NCBI GenBank assembly: GCA_009760855.2
Contig: WPIO01000044.1
Span: 3,038,893-3,102,892, forward strand
Length of the DNA stretch: 64,000 nucleotides
Direction: 5' to 3'
Source of the DNA: Cristatella mucedo
Lineage: Eukaryota > Bryozoa > Phylactolaemata > Cristatellidae
Part shown: in pieces, positions 31,688 to 64,000 of the stretch
How positions within the stretch are numbered: the first letter of the stretch is position 1
How the letters are laid out: each line of letters begins with the position of its first letter
The notes under the pieces: generated by a model
Database searches by the model: none
What the model was told of the DNA's origin: nothing
What the model saw: the letters and a program-made list of their open reading frames with translations, nothing else
Made by a program: the position numbers and the translations under genes

Positions 31688-31912
31688 AATGATCAAGTAA
31701 AGCTCATGCTTTATTGAAATAAAATCAACTCAGTATAATTAGACGTTTTGTTAATTCGGTATGACATATTCACTGGTTGGCTTTGCACTACTCTTCTTTG
31801 ATATATAGGTATATACACCCTAAACCCTAAAACCCTAAACCCAAACCCCAGGGGGAATGTCTGCGGGAAATGTCGGGGGGGGAGGAGGTCTGAGGTGAAA
31901 TGTCCGTACCCC
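31548..31912. repeat. GC-rich inverted repeat enclosing (AT)n and a telomere-like tract
   Basis: The left arm has GGACATTTCCCTCCTCCC, CCCCCCGGGGGGAGGGG and GGACATTTCCCCC. The right arm has the complement forms GGGGGAATGTCTGCGGG, AAATGTCGGGGGGGG and GAAATGTCC. Between them are an (AT)n run (31651-31688) and CCCTAAACCCTAAAACCC (from 31818), a short plant-type telomere-like repeat. The layout suits a non-autonomous terminal-inverted-repeat element, but no known family was recognised. Confidence 0.5.
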
Positions 31913-32111
31913 TTTGCAAGCTATCTTTCTGTCATTCCCAGCATTACCTAGGCCACCCCGACTTAATGCAGAGTAAGCAACAGAAACGATCGCCGACTCG
32001 ACGAGGCTACTTTGCTCCTTTGAGTTGGTAACTAGGCAATTAAGTATGAGCACATACACGAGTACACCTCAGCAACAGTGTTGCAAAGCAAGACACAAGA
32101 AAGATCGTGCA
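31913..32111. other. Unassigned intergenic DNA
   Basis: Nothing recognised. Confidence 0.4.
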
Positions 32112-33290
32112 TGGGTCCGGTTCTTTCAAGGTTTGTAATCTCTCTCTCGTCTCTTGTCGATATTTTTGGCTAGGCACAACATAGGCTTTAAGCTCTATGC
32201 AGATGACACACAGTTGTACCTTAGCTTTGATCCCTCCAACACGTCGAATTCTCTTAACTCCTTTGCTGCATATATTGATGACATCCACACATGGATGGCA
32301 GCAAACTTTGTTATTAAATTAAATGATGATAAAACCAACTTACTACTTATGGGCAAACCGAGTGATTCAGATATTGAACAACTTGATGCTCATAATCGTT
32401 TCTGCCACCACATCTCTTATTGCATCTACACAAAACCTAGGTGTCATATTCTAAAGTGAGCTTTCATTAGATGACCACATCAGCTCCACAATCAAGTTTG
32501 CCTACTTTCAGCTAGATGACATCGCTTAAATTCGGGCTTGTTTAGACAAGGATACCACATCTAAATTGGTCCACGCATTTTAGACATCCCGTCTCGACTT
32601 CTGTAACTCGCTGCTTGCTGGTCTACCGGGCTGTGTAATCAGACGCTTACAGCTTGTGCAAAACTCTGCAGCTAGGCTTGTCTGTCGTGAGCGTCGCAGT
32701 TGCCACATTACTCCACTTCTCGCCGACATGCACTGGCTACCAGTCAAGCAACGGATTGACTTCAAGGTTTTGTCGCTCACTTTTAGGTCTCTTCATTCTA
32801 TGGCTCCAGCCTACCTTTCAGATATACTACCCCATCAGGCAAAGCATCGTACCACTCGCTTTTCGGAATCCAACAGTCTAGAAATACCTCGTACAAACCT
32901 CAAATCCTTTGGAGACCGTGCATTTAGCTCGTATGCTCCCACAGCCTGGAACTCCCTCCCGTGCTGCATCAGAACATCCCCTGACCTGACCACATTTAAA
33001 AGAAACTTAAAAACATACCTATTTAGGACAGCATTTAGTGGGTCCTCGTGATTCGTCCTCGATGTGCTTATGCGTGCTGACACTGTTCATGCTGCCACTA
33101 ACCACATTTGCATGCTGACCCAGTGCATGTAACCCCTAACCATGTTATTCATTTTGTTTGTTTTTCAAGCATGATTTTACTTAATATTCTATTGCGTATC
33201 ACTTTGCAGCAAATGTAAAGCGCCTAGAAAGAGATTAAGTTCTCTGAGGGCGCTTTATCAAGTGCAATATTATTATTATTATTATTATAA
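32112..33290 (+). mobile_element. L2-type LINE (A8)
   Basis: Starts at GPVLSRF, next to the RT catalytic region, and carries LARHNIGFKLYADDTQLYLS with the Asp pair intact. It then runs through LNDDKTNLLLMGKPS to the C-terminus, with breaks near 32400-32600. The last 131 codons (32656-33051) are open. The 3' UTR has the TTCAAGCATGATTTTACTTA and GAGATTAAG signature of the A3 subfamily and ends in (ATT)n. Confidence 0.9.
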
Positions 33291-33291
33291 G

Positions 33292-33460
33292 GACGAATCA
33301 CAGGGACCCACTAAATGCTGTCCTAAATAGGTGTTTTTTTAAGTTCCTTTTAAATGTGGTCAGGTCAGAGGATGTTCTGACGCAGGTCGGGAGGGAATTA
33401 GTCCTCTTTCTAGGCACTTCGAATATGCTGGCAAGAAAAAATATAATCTCATTAGTGATA
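33292..33460 (-). mobile_element. L2-type LINE fragment, head-to-head with A8 (A9)
   Basis: In reverse complement it reads LPTCVRTSSDLTTFKRNLKK, HLFRTAFSGSL and the start of the UTR. A diverged tail piece (CTAGAAAGAGGAC in reverse) follows at about 33405-33440 from a second break. It starts within a few bases of the A8 (ATT)n tail. Confidence 0.8.
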
Positions 33461-33594
33461 ATAAGTATGCAAACTTGTAAGTGATAAAGATCCACAATAG
33501 CAGCAAGTATAGGCACGTAAAAGACAGTTCCCAAGTACACAGCGAGTACTTCGCTGAATACGTGTTCTTAGTTTCGTTTTAGACTGCTGGCTAC

Positions 33595-33920
33595 AGAAGC
33601 TTTAGCTCTTTAGGTGGACTGTGGAACTCACATCATTCTTATGCCAGCAACATCTACTTTCTTGCTGCCGACTGTGGCATATCCTCCTTTCCGGCCATCC
33701 TGTGCTGCTACTTCCACGCTGTTCACTTCCTTGAGTGCTCTTCTGACTCAGCTTCCTTCTCACTTTCTCTCTTTTTGCATGAGAAGAAGTCTGCTGGCTA
33801 ACGTATTCACTCCGAAAGCCGCTTAGGCTTTGAGTGCGCAATAGAAAACTATCCAGCGTAACACCCTCATAATCCTTGTGGCTCTCTGGAGTTACAGACG
33901 GGATACATACATACACATAT
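33595..33920 (+). mobile_element. LINE family B, 3' fragment
   Basis: Frameshifted C-terminus: LAADCGISSFPAILCCYFHA, VHFLECSSDSASFS, then HSESRLGFECAIENYPA. The UTR end GGAGTTACAGACGGGATACA matches the copies at 28.3 and 46.9 kb. Confidence 0.8.
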
Positions 33921-33984
33921 GAGCTGCTATCAATGAATTCTTTTTGCTTAATATTAGCTGATTTAACAGCCTCATTTGTATTGC

Positions 33985-34112
33985 GGCAGAAACGGCTATC
34001 ACTACTGCTTGCAGTTGGCAATAAAGGATCGCCCACTGCAGGATTCGAACCAACGACCTCGGTCGTGCAAATAACTTACCTGCTGAACTTGCTCAGGCCA
34101 CAAACATGGTAC
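33985..34112 (-). mobile_element. tRNA-derived SINE, second type
   Basis: In reverse complement: TGAGCAAGTTCAGCAGGTAA (A-box region), ACCGAGGTCGTTGGTTCGAA with TCCTGC (B box GGTTCGAATCC), then a non-tRNA body. Acceptor-stem pairing is poor, so it is a SINE head and not a tRNA gene. It abuts the end of the family B LINE. Confidence 0.6.
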
Positions 34113-35126
34113 AATTGGTGGTAAATGGTGGCAGCTTAATGGGTTGCAAGTGATATTGAGAACATGCCATATACCAATGAGATTTCAAGTGATAGATTGT
34201 GAATGAAAAAACAGCTTTGCATTAACAAAATAAGTGACGTCTCACATTGCTTGTATTGGCAAAGCCAGACGAATAGCCGTGAATAACCTATGCCTTCATA
34301 TCAAAGAGTATCATGCACAAAGTACAAGCTGTACATACACACTCGATGATATGAGAGAAAGAGTGTACACGAAAGCTTCCGATGCAGCTGTTCGTCATAG
34401 CCAGGATGCTTATTCATAACAAGCTATGCACAAATTAAACTTGGGACAGAAGTAATTTCTTTGTCTTTTATATCTTAAGGCCCCTGCCCTCACTAGAAAA
34501 ATACCAATCTATGCTGCTACGGATTTATCAGAAAGGGATTCTGTACCATCACTATGCTAGTGCCGATCACTAGTGGACCCAGGCAGCTACTGAGTACTGA
34601 GAACTGCAGATAGACTACAGTAGACATAATGGTTCGACACTGAGTTGCAATTAAAAAAACATAAACAGCCATGCAAACAATGCAATAGGATTTTGCTTGA
34701 CCACCTAAGTGACAACTCTGATCCAAGGCTGTACGCCCTGTGTTGAGTGCAGGGGATGGTAGTCTCGAGATCAGTATCGGTATACCAATGGCCGGGAAAC
34801 CCGAGGTTTCGGTATCGTTCCCCAATCGAGGAAAGACCTTTCTGCACTCATTACCACTGCCAACTGTTTTCGGGCGTCCTATTTTTAAAACTGTCCACTT
34901 TTTAATTGTGCTGCATATATACAGTTAAATATATTCAGTCGCAAGTACTCATAATAATAATATGCAACGAAGCTGTTTTTAGCATGGGAATTAGTATATT
35001 AATAGCAACTATACGAGGAAGTAATAGTGCATGAGTTGGTGGCAGCAAAAAGGCATATTTTGGGTTTCAGGCACATGATTACAGATTCTAAAGCTTAGGG
35101 TATACTGATATTAAAATTTACTTACT
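34113..35126. other. Unassigned DNA, includes 3' flank of the kinase subunit gene
   Basis: No recognised element. The part next to 35126 should hold the 3' UTR of the minus-strand PRKAR2 gene. No clear polyadenylation signal was fixed. Confidence 0.4.
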
Positions 35127-55825
<20,699 letters not shown>

Positions 55826-56639
55826 CTAAAAACCAATCATTTAACTGCAAGTGCTAGGTCTTGCTCCAGGCGCACAGGAATTGCACTGTAATGCATCTTT
55901 GCTGAAAAGCTGCACCGTGTTTTACCATCGTGGTCCACAGTGGCAGCTTTATACAAAGCAAGTTGGCCGAGCAGTCCTAAGAAGGGCCTAGCACCGATTG
56001 CCTCCTGAACTAGAGTGAACAGTCTGCCTAATTAGGCATCTATTGGGCGATGCGTAGCAACCCTATCTGTTTACTTCTTAAGTGTTCGCTACCGAGATAA
56101 TAACGTGCACCTGAATGGGAACACAATCCACCTGGCAGTTCACAAAACAGGTCAGCCAAATTTTCTTGGAGACACCAACCAGTAACCACACACAACCATG
56201 CCGGTGACAAGGTTTTTAGGGTATTTTATTTTTATCGTGAACTTGATGAAATTTATTTCCGTTAGCCGTCACACCGGATGTAAGCTATCCATTCGCCTCC
56301 AGGATGTGTTAATGAATTTCAATAAATCACCATCAAAAATATCATACACAGCTCGAGCATGAAAAGCCATGACAAGGCATGAGCAATGCCGCAAACCACA
56401 CAAACATACTACGTGAACAATCAGCCGAAACTTCTAATGAATATACAAGGATCGCATGATACACTACGGGAGACCCAGTATGTACACCAGTAATATGACG
56501 TGTTACATGCTACACATAAATAAATGCTTGAATGATGAATGTTTAAGGCCCAATCAAAACTTGATGAGCCTCCCAATGTGTTTCATAAACGTCAACGCAT
56601 ACATTCTTTTGAAGGTATCAGCTGTCACAGTATGACCGA
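55826..56639. other. DNA upstream of the first PRKAR2 exon found
   Basis: No Arg-Arg-x-Ser type inhibitor-site exon could be read on the minus strand here. Confidence 0.4.
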
Positions 56640-57545
56640 TGAGTGAAGATAATGAAGGGACCTAAAAGTGAGTGTCAGAACCTTTAAGTCGATGTGCTGA
56701 CTGATGTGCTAGCCAGTGCTGGTCGGTGAGAAGTGGCGTAAACGTGGCAGTTTCGATGTTCACGTTTCCAACAAGCAGAGTTGTGCACCAATTGTAAGCG
56801 GCTTATAGTATAAAAATTAGGACCTGAGAGTAGCGAGTAACAGATGTCTCGGCATAAGCTTGGTTGTAATAGCTTTGTCTAAAAAGGCCAGAAGTTTCGC
56901 AATATTATGAAGCTGAAAGCAAGCAGAATGACCTGGAGCCATGTGGTCAACAGGTGAATAATCACTCTGGAACATGACACCTAGATTGCATGCAGGTGCT
57001 ACAAGAGACTTTCTTGCCGAGCCCATTTTGAGAGTTCTACTTTCTAATTTGTGAGCTATTTCCAATATCTAGGTTTGCTCCTAACTAGTAAGTTGGCTTC
57101 ATCATTCAAATTGAGAAAGTTTGCTGCCAGCGAAGTTCGAACGTCAGCAATACATTCCGCAAGGAGCTTAAGCGAGTTTGATATGCTGGAAGGCACACAG
57201 GAATCAAAGGCAGGTATAGCTGTATGTCGTCTGCATAAAAATGAAAGCTTAGATAGTCAGTGACAAGTACATTGGCAAGAGGAAGATTATAAGTTGGGAG
57301 CAGAAGCGGACAGCTACTTGAGATACCCCATACTTTAAAGGCTCCACAGCCCCATTGACAACTACACTCTACAATCTCCCATTGAGATACGACCTAAATC
57401 ATTGCAAAGTAGTACCATAAATGCCTAAGTGAAATGATGGGCACTCAAGAAGAACTTGACGATTAGTGGTGTCAAAAGCTGCAGAGAGATCCAGCAGAAC
57501 TAGAAGCAAGACTCTATCTAAGTCAGCATTCAGTCATCAGTAAAA
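56640..57545 (-). mobile_element. Old L2-type LINE RT relic (A13)
   Basis: In reverse: LDRVLLLVLLDLSAAFDTTN, then broken RT core, LLSGPSCLL-like remains, AFIFMQTTYSYT in place of the FYADDTQLY region, MGSARKSLVAPACNLGVMFQ, DHMAPGHSACFQLHNIAKLL, AFLDKAITTKL. Many breaks. Same sense as PRKAR2. Confidence 0.75.
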
Positions 57546-58270
57546 CAAACTGCTAAAAGTGGGTGAAAGCAGCTAATAGCCTTACATTGCTATAAAAATT
57601 ATGTTAAATCAGCTACTTTTTATCTCTACCATAGCTACCTGAGAAGCAAATACAAATTAACGTCACAATTAATGTCTACTATTACAGCAGAACTTGCCTC
57701 TCAGATAAATATTACAAAAACAAACTAGCAAAGTTTTGTAACTGTCACGGCAGTATTTAAGTAATTAGCTGCTACTTCCTTTCACAAAAACAAGTTGACA
57801 ACACTACCTCCAACATACCCTCTACCATCCAGCCGATAGATATCGATATCTTGCTTACTGCTAATCTTAGCTCGTCTTTTCATACATATTTTGATTTTGA
57901 TTTCTCCATTGCCTATGCTAACCTCTACTTTTACAGTGCTCTGGGCTCCATACTATTGCTTTCATTAAGGAGGTGGTGCCAGCCTCAGGACTTGAATAGG
58001 AAGTGTGCTAGTTATGCGTTCATTCTCAAATCATTATTGCCAGTCACATACCTCGTTTATGCACACTGGTGAGAAGCAGGCTGATGAATACAGTAAAAAG
58101 GGATCAACATTCCTTTGAGTAGAGAAGGTAAATTTGGCTTGGCATTCTCTTTCGAACAATCAAGTGCTTAATCGCTCAGAAAACAGGGAGAACGGGTGTA
58201 GCCAAATTGCACTGCCGTCATTGGTTACGTGCATATGATGGAACGCCGACTTCTCACTCTTTCTCCTTCC

Positions 58271-58322
<52 letters not shown>

Positions 58323-58437
58323 TGAGTAATACATGCACGCTGTTACATATCTATTAAGGATTATTAGAGGGGCAAGCTGTGGATGTTTTTGGGTGTTTAT
58401 GCCGGAGCTCTGCAGACACATACCACTTGTTAGTAAT
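57546..58437. other. Unassigned DNA with (CT)n
   Basis: A perfect (CT)n run lies at about 58272-58319. No exon matched. Confidence 0.5.
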
Positions 58438-58915
58438 AACATTTGTATAGTTCCCTCACTCCTCAAAGAACTTAATCTCTTTCTAGGCACTTTACATATA
58501 CTGCAAAGAAAGAATGATCGAATGGTTAGTAGTAACATGCTCGATGACAAAGTAAATATGATTAGTGGCAGCATGCATGGTGTAAGCACGCATAAATATG
58601 CATAGGACAAATCACGTGGACCCACTAAATGCTGTCATAAATGTGTGCGTTTTTAGCTTCTTTTAAATATCGCCAAGTGAGGGGATGTCGTGATGTCAGT
58701 CGGAAGTGAGTTCCAAGCTTTGGGATCATACGAACTAAAGGGACGGTCTCCAAAGGATTTGATGTTCGTACAAGGTATAGGTAAACGATTTAATCCAGAG
58801 AAGCAGGTGGTACGATGCTTGGTCATGTGGGGGAGTAGATCTCATAGTTAGGCTGGAGCCAAAGAATGAAGGGACCTAAAAGTGAGTGATCGAACCTTGA
58901 AGCCAATGCTTTACT
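58438..58915 (-). mobile_element. L2-type LINE 3' fragment (A15)
   Basis: In reverse: RSLHSLAPA, AKHRTTCFSGLNRLPI-like residues, GDRPFSSYDPKAWNSLPTDI, UTR (ATGCATGCTGCCACTAATC), tail (CTAGAAAGAGATTAAGTTCT). Confidence 0.8.
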
Positions 58916-59847
58916 GACCTCTGACAACAGTGGCTAAAGTCTTAGAAACTCGTGTATCTTGACAGAAGCAATCAATCAATAGATGCTAGCTGATGGACAC
59001 ATTGCTTGCTGCAGGTAATAAGAGTTAGCGGTAAAGCACCAGATTATTACTAAAAAATGGCCAGTTGTTTAAAGCCTTGGTAGCTTAGCACACTTCTAAG
59101 GCAGTGAAAAGTGCAGGCATCGCAATAGAATATAATTGCTAAGAATAATAGCTAAATGTGCCCTGACGCTTTCCTTAAACTTAAACACAATTTTTGGACA
59201 TGAAGTCACATATTGGCATTGAGCTACACATAACATGGAAAGGATAGCAACTTTCATTTAATATAATGATATAATGATTATAATGATTTCAAATTATGTT
59301 AACCTGTACATAATGTCAGACTTCTGAATTGATAGCATAGTTTGGGCTCTTTCTTATTTACTAGAGCACTGCATTTGGCTTGGCTGGGCACGGAGACTGC
59401 GCAAGCTGTAGATGGAGTTTCCTATCCTGCCATAGTCGAGACTTGTTGGATAGGGCAGAAGATATACTCTGCTCAGCAGCTAGTTCCATGAGCACTTTAG
59501 AGACTGACAATTCCGACGCTACTTTTTTGTGCGAAAGCTGAAAATGCAAGGCAAGTTCAAAACAAAAAGCCAATGTCTGACTCGTAATACATGCTAGTAG
59601 CACTGAGCAATCCAATGTTTTCACATGTGTCGGGACAATAAGAAAGTATCAGCAGCATCTTGGCGCCTAAAGAAGCTCAAGCCCAGCCTTCGTGGACACA
59701 TCCGCCAAGGCACCCATACTCCGTTTTATAAATTGAATTCTGAGGATTCTCTACTGATTCCGAGTTTGCCCACGGGTTTCATATGCAGCTATCTGTACGG
59801 TCACCCAATGAACAGTGCGTCTCAGAGTGCACCCTATCAGACTCTAT
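58916..59847. other. Unassigned DNA
   Basis: Two opposed 87-90-codon frames at 59361-59897 without known domains. The + frame runs into the LINE at 59848. Confidence 0.4.
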
Positions 59848-61112
59848 ATGGTTCAGGTCCTATCTCAGTGGGAGACTTGAATATTGACGAGTATTGACGT
59901 GAATGGGCAAAGATCATCCGAGGTACCTCTGAAATATGGGGTACCTCAGGGCTCCGCACTACGTCCGGTTCTTTTCACGGTTTATACTCTCCCTCTTGCC
60001 GATGTGATTGCTAGGCACAATCTAGGCTTTCACTTCTATGCGGATGACACTCAGTTGTACCTTTGCTTTGATCCATCCCAGCCTTCGAGCACCTCGAATT
60101 CTCTCAACTCACTTGCTGCATATATCGATGACATTCGCACATGGATGGCAGCAAATTTTCTAAAACTAAACGATGATAAAACTAACTTACTAGTTATGGG
60201 CAAACCCAGCGTGATTCAGAAATTGGAAAGACTTAACGCTCAAAATCGGCTCTGCCAGCATATCTCCAGTTGAATCTGCACAAAATCTAGGTGCCACGTG
60301 CCAAAGTGACATTTCGTTAGACGACCACATCAGCTCCACAGTCAAGTCTGCCTACTTTCAGCTATAATGTTGTTAAAATTCGGGCTTGTTTAGATAAGGA
60401 TACCACATCTTGGTCCATGCATTTGCGACATCCCGTCTTGACTTCTGTACTCAATGCTTGCTGGCCTACCGGCATGTGCAATCAGGCGCTTACAGCTGGT
60501 GCAAAACCCTGCAGCTAGGCTTGTCAGTCGTGAGCATCAAAGTTGCCACATCACACTACTTCTTGCCGACCTGCACTGGCTACCAGTCAAGCAACGGATC
60601 GACTTCAAGGTTTTGTCGCTCACTTTTAGGTCACTTCATTCTTTGGCTCCAGCCTATCTCTCAGATTTACTCCCTTACCAGGACAAGCATCATACCACCC
60701 GCTTTTCGGAATCCAACAGTCTAGAAATACCTCGTACAAACCTCAAATCCTTTGGAGATCATGCATTTAGTTCGTATGCTCCCAAAGCCTGGAACTCACT
60801 CTCGACTTGCGTCAGAACATTCCATGACTTGACCAAATTTAAAAAGAACTTAAAAACACACCTATTTAGGACAGCATTTAGTGGGTCCCTGTGATTCGTC
60901 CTTTATGTGCTTATGGGTGCTGACACTGTGCATGCTGCCACTAACCACACTTGCATGCTGACCCTGTGCATGTCACCCCTAACCATGTTATTCATCAAAC
61001 ATGATATTACTCACCATTTAATCGCGGTTCCCTTTGCAGCAAACGTAAAGCGCATAGAAAGAGATTGAGCTCTCTGAGGGTGCTTTATCAAGTGTGTTAT
61101 TAATATTATTAA
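59848..61112 (+). mobile_element. L2-type LINE (A12)
   Basis: Starts at WFRSYLSGRLEY, continues IDVNGQRSSEVPLKYGVPQG, PLADVIARHNLGFHFYADDT (catalytic Asp pair intact) and LNDDKTNLLVMGKPSVIQKL. Frame breaks occur at about 60230-60370 and about 60440. The C-terminal 146 codons (60454-60894) are open to FRTAFSGSL. UTR subfamily as A1; (ATT)n end. Confidence 0.92.
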
Positions 61113-62089
61113 AAATCCAGGCAGCTCAAGGGCTGACACTTCAAGAGTCAGAGTAGCACGACCGTCAGGCAGACCCATGGAAAGCTAAACCTCCCTCAAA
61201 GCAGCCTACTTGCATCGCTCTGTGCTACTTGGAGGCGAAAGTGTATAGTCATGTAAAATGTCAGTATACAATCAACGAGTCATCAGAACTTACTGAAAAA
61301 ATTACCACAAACGTGTTATACTTCATTATTATGAAAATGGCAACAACCTTCAAATGCAAAGTCACATAGTAAGCTCAAGATCAGCCGGTGCAAGCATCGC
61401 CTGTCAAGGCGATCAAGCAAAACGTACGCTTTTATCTCCAATCTCCTTGTCTGCACTTGGGTCATACCTTTCTGCGCAAACTGCAACGAAAATTAATATA
61501 ATTCATATCCGAGATACAAGTCTCCGTTTTTATTAGAACAAAACACTTGCTATGCTCGAATTACACTCCTAAGAGCTCTCCTTCATTTCCTTTCAGGCAT
61601 CTATCTCTAGCCACGGTATAAAGCATATAGCTTGTAAAATTATTGTATTTAAAACCGATGAATCATATACCAAGGAAATTTTAAATCGACGGATCAAAAG
61701 CTTTCATATTGCTTTACATTTCAAAATTGCTGTACATTTCGACAACTATGGGACTAAAAGGCTGGCTTAACATGGATACAGAAAGCAAAATTTAAATTAA
61801 GACAGCGCGACAACGAATCTCTTTTTAGGTGATGTAAGAGAAGCAACAATCAAGAGTCGAGCATAAAAAAGAAGCTGTTGAAGAAGGTCATGCTATAGTA
61901 TTTAAAAACCAGCACTGCACTTCAGCCATCCAGACTTCATCGCAGACATGCTGCTAACAATCAATACGTACTTTCTCACATTGAATCTTGTATGAAAAAG
62001 ACAGCATTATATCATGCACTACTGCTATGTTTGCTTGTAAGTGTAATGTATGGGTCAGGTCCAATACAATTTGGTAACCACCATACAAA
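61113..62089. other. Unassigned DNA
   Basis: No recognised repeat or exon. Confidence 0.4.
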
Positions 62090-62240
62090 GTAAAGGTTAG
62101 CTGATCAAACAGCATCTTTTATATTTCGGTGGAGGAGCCTTGGCAGCTATCATCCCGCAGTGGGAATTAAAGGCTTGCCTTCTGAAGGACTCAAACTCAA
62201 GATCTGGGTTAAGAACAGCAAACGCCTTACCCCAGGCTAA
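62090..62240 (-). mobile_element. tRNA-derived SINE, second type
   Basis: In reverse: CTTAGCCTGGGGTAAGGCGT (A-box region), GAGTTTGAGTCCTTC (B box), then a non-tRNA body ending TGTTTGATCAGCTAACCTTT. Related piece at 41062. Confidence 0.55.
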
Positions 62241-62912
62241 GATCCTGAGTTACCACAGGAGATGAAGAGATCCGATCATACCAACTAAAGAGAAGAGTGT
62301 CAAGTTGGACCCAACCAGCAAAAAGAGAGCTAATCGATTGCCACGTGCAAGACTGGAGTGAGGTCGTGATACATCATGCCTTAGGTTGGTCGGGACTGGC
62401 TGACAGGTGCTGCCTGCCGGCTAACTAAACAGGTAGGGTGATACCGAAACTGAGCAGGCAAACTGGATATTGGATGGCCAGTGGCCATGGCCACTCTTCG
62501 CTTACTGACCATAAGCAGACAGGTAAAGTAGTATCTAAGCTCTTGTATGGCACTGAGGCGCTTGGAGCACGAATCGGATGGGGGGGGGGGGGGCTCGTGG
62601 CAGCCACTCTGAGCCACACACTTCCCAGGATTAAACTTCTCCCCATTCACCAGTATGTTTTTTGGACCTGCAGCTTTTTCGTCTTTCTCTCGAGAGCTTT
62701 ATCAACTCGTAGCTACCGTCTACTGACAAGCGTCTATGCTAGGTATGTGCTAGCACAATGAACACTGTGAAGCTCGCCCGAGGTTGAGGTAAGGCTTAAC
62801 TATCTAATCTACCCCCACAATGATGCCTTATAACAGCTACCCGTGATCGACAGCAACATCCAGAGAGGAGCACATTAGCAAGTACTCATGAGACTAATGT
62901 CTATGCTTGTTT
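62241..62912. other. Unassigned DNA with poly-G run
   Basis: A 14-base G run at 62580-62593. Nothing else recognised. Confidence 0.45.
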
Positions 62913-64000
62913 TAATGGTTATACTCTCCCTCTTGCCGATGTGATTGCCAAGCACAATCTAGGCTTTCATTTATATGCAGATGACACTCAGTTGTAACTT
63001 TGCTTTGATCCCTCCCAGCCGTCTAGCACGTCAAATTCTCTAAAAAACCTTGCTGCATGTATTGATGACATCTGCGCATGGATAGCAGCAAAGTATTTTA
63101 AATTGAATGACGATAAAACCAACTTACTAGTCATGGGCAAACCAAGTGTGATTCAGAAATGGAAAAACTTAACACTCAAAACCGGCTCTCCCAGCATATC
63201 TCCTGTTGGATATGCACGAAATCAAAGTGTCCTGTTCTAAAGTGACTTTCCATTAGACGACCACATCAGTTTCACAGTCAAGTCTGCCTACTTTCAGCAA
63301 CGAAACTTTGCAGAAATTCGGGCCAGCTTAGATAGGGATGCAACATCTAAGTTGGTCCATGCATGTGTGCCTTCCCTCTCGACTACAGTAACTCTCAGCT
63401 TGCTGGTATACCGGCCTGTGCAATCTGGTGCTTACAATTGGCAAACAACTCTGCAGCTAGGTTTGTCTGTCGTGAGCACCACAATTGCCACATCATGTCA
63501 TTCCTACCCGACCTGCATTGGCTCCCAGTCAAGAAGCACATCGACTTCTAGGTCCTGTCACTCACTTTTAGGTTCCTTCATCCTTGGGTTCCAGCTTACC
63601 TACCTATCAGACGTATTCCCCCACCAGGCCAGGCATCGTACCTCATGCTTTTCTGAATCAGATCGTTTAGCTACACCTTGTACGTACCTCAAACTGTTTG
63701 GAGACCGTGCCTTTAGTTCGTATGCTCCCAAAGCCTGGAACTCACTTCCGACTGACATCACGACATCCCCTCACTTAGCGATATTTAAAAGAAGCTAAAA
63801 ACGCATCCGCTTATCCCAGCATTTAGTAGGTTCGTGTGAATTGTCCTTTGCATCGTGCTTATTCGCTCTGACACCGTGCATGTTGCCACTAACCATATTT
63901 GCATGTTGGCACTGTGCATGTAACATCTAACCATGTTATGCTTGTTGACATTGTCCGTGCTATTACTAACCATATGATAATGCTTCCTTTGCAGCATTTG
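62913..64000 (+). mobile_element. L2-type LINE (A14), runs to window end
   Basis: Begins in TLPLADVIAKHNLGFHLYAD, DTQL followed by a stop, then LNDDKTNLLVMGKPSVIQK, C-terminal region with several breaks, SSYAPKAWNSLPTDITTSPH, LAIFKRS, stop, and UTR. The tail is cut by the window edge. Confidence 0.88.

Noticed and set aside
34000-34112. Minus-strand tRNA gene
   Set aside because: The B box is good but the acceptor stem does not pair and the D-arm is irregular. It fits a SINE head better.

Overview
The window looks like a piece of a repeat-rich animal (metazoan) nuclear genome, probably an invertebrate. There is no operon structure. Genes are split by GT-AG introns. The intergenic and intronic DNA is packed with L2-type non-LTR retrotransposons (LINEs), tRNA-derived SINEs, Tc1/mariner-like relics and microsatellites. 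I cannot name the species.

Two host genes can be reconstructed exon by exon. (1) COX5A, cytochrome c oxidase subunit 5A, lies on the + strand in four exons between 22368 and 27466. It is complete, has a mitochondrial presequence and encodes 156 residues. (2) A type II regulatory subunit of cAMP-dependent protein kinase (PRKAR2-like) lies on the - strand. Nine exons between 55825 and 35127 encode the C-terminal 275 residues, which form both cAMP-binding domains. Its N-terminal dimerisation and inhibitor exons were not found and probably lie beyond 64 kb or in poorly conserved short exons. The two genes are functionally unrelated.

Layout: 1-22 kb is mostly transposon debris. It holds LINE copies at 197, 3187 and 6018, a twin-primed LINE at about 18.1-18.6 kb, Tc1-like terminal-repeat elements at 2.3, 5.6 and 9.1 kb, CpG-rich DNA at 13.8-14.6 kb, and an LTR-like and minisatellite patch at 18.7-20.3 kb. 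COX5A occupies 22.4-27.5 kb, and a three-level nested insertion follows it (27.7-29.7 kb). From 30 to 35 kb there are more LINEs and SINEs and a telomere-like GC-rich inverted repeat. From 35.1 kb to the end the DNA is introns and exons of the kinase subunit gene and its upstream DNA, heavily invaded by LINEs and carrying long (CA)n, (GA)n, (CT)n, poly-G and CAG tracts.

The LINEs and SINEs appear to form one working set. The main SINE has a tRNA-like head (A and B boxes) joined to a 3' tail that closely resembles the 3' end of the local L2-type LINE. This is the usual sign of a SINE mobilised by a partner LINE. I see no convincing evidence of a wholly new biological system. The most informative items are the retrotransposition footprints (twin priming, a filled/empty site pair, the nested stack), the long-terminal-repeat Tc1-like palindromes, and the intron/exon details of the two host genes.
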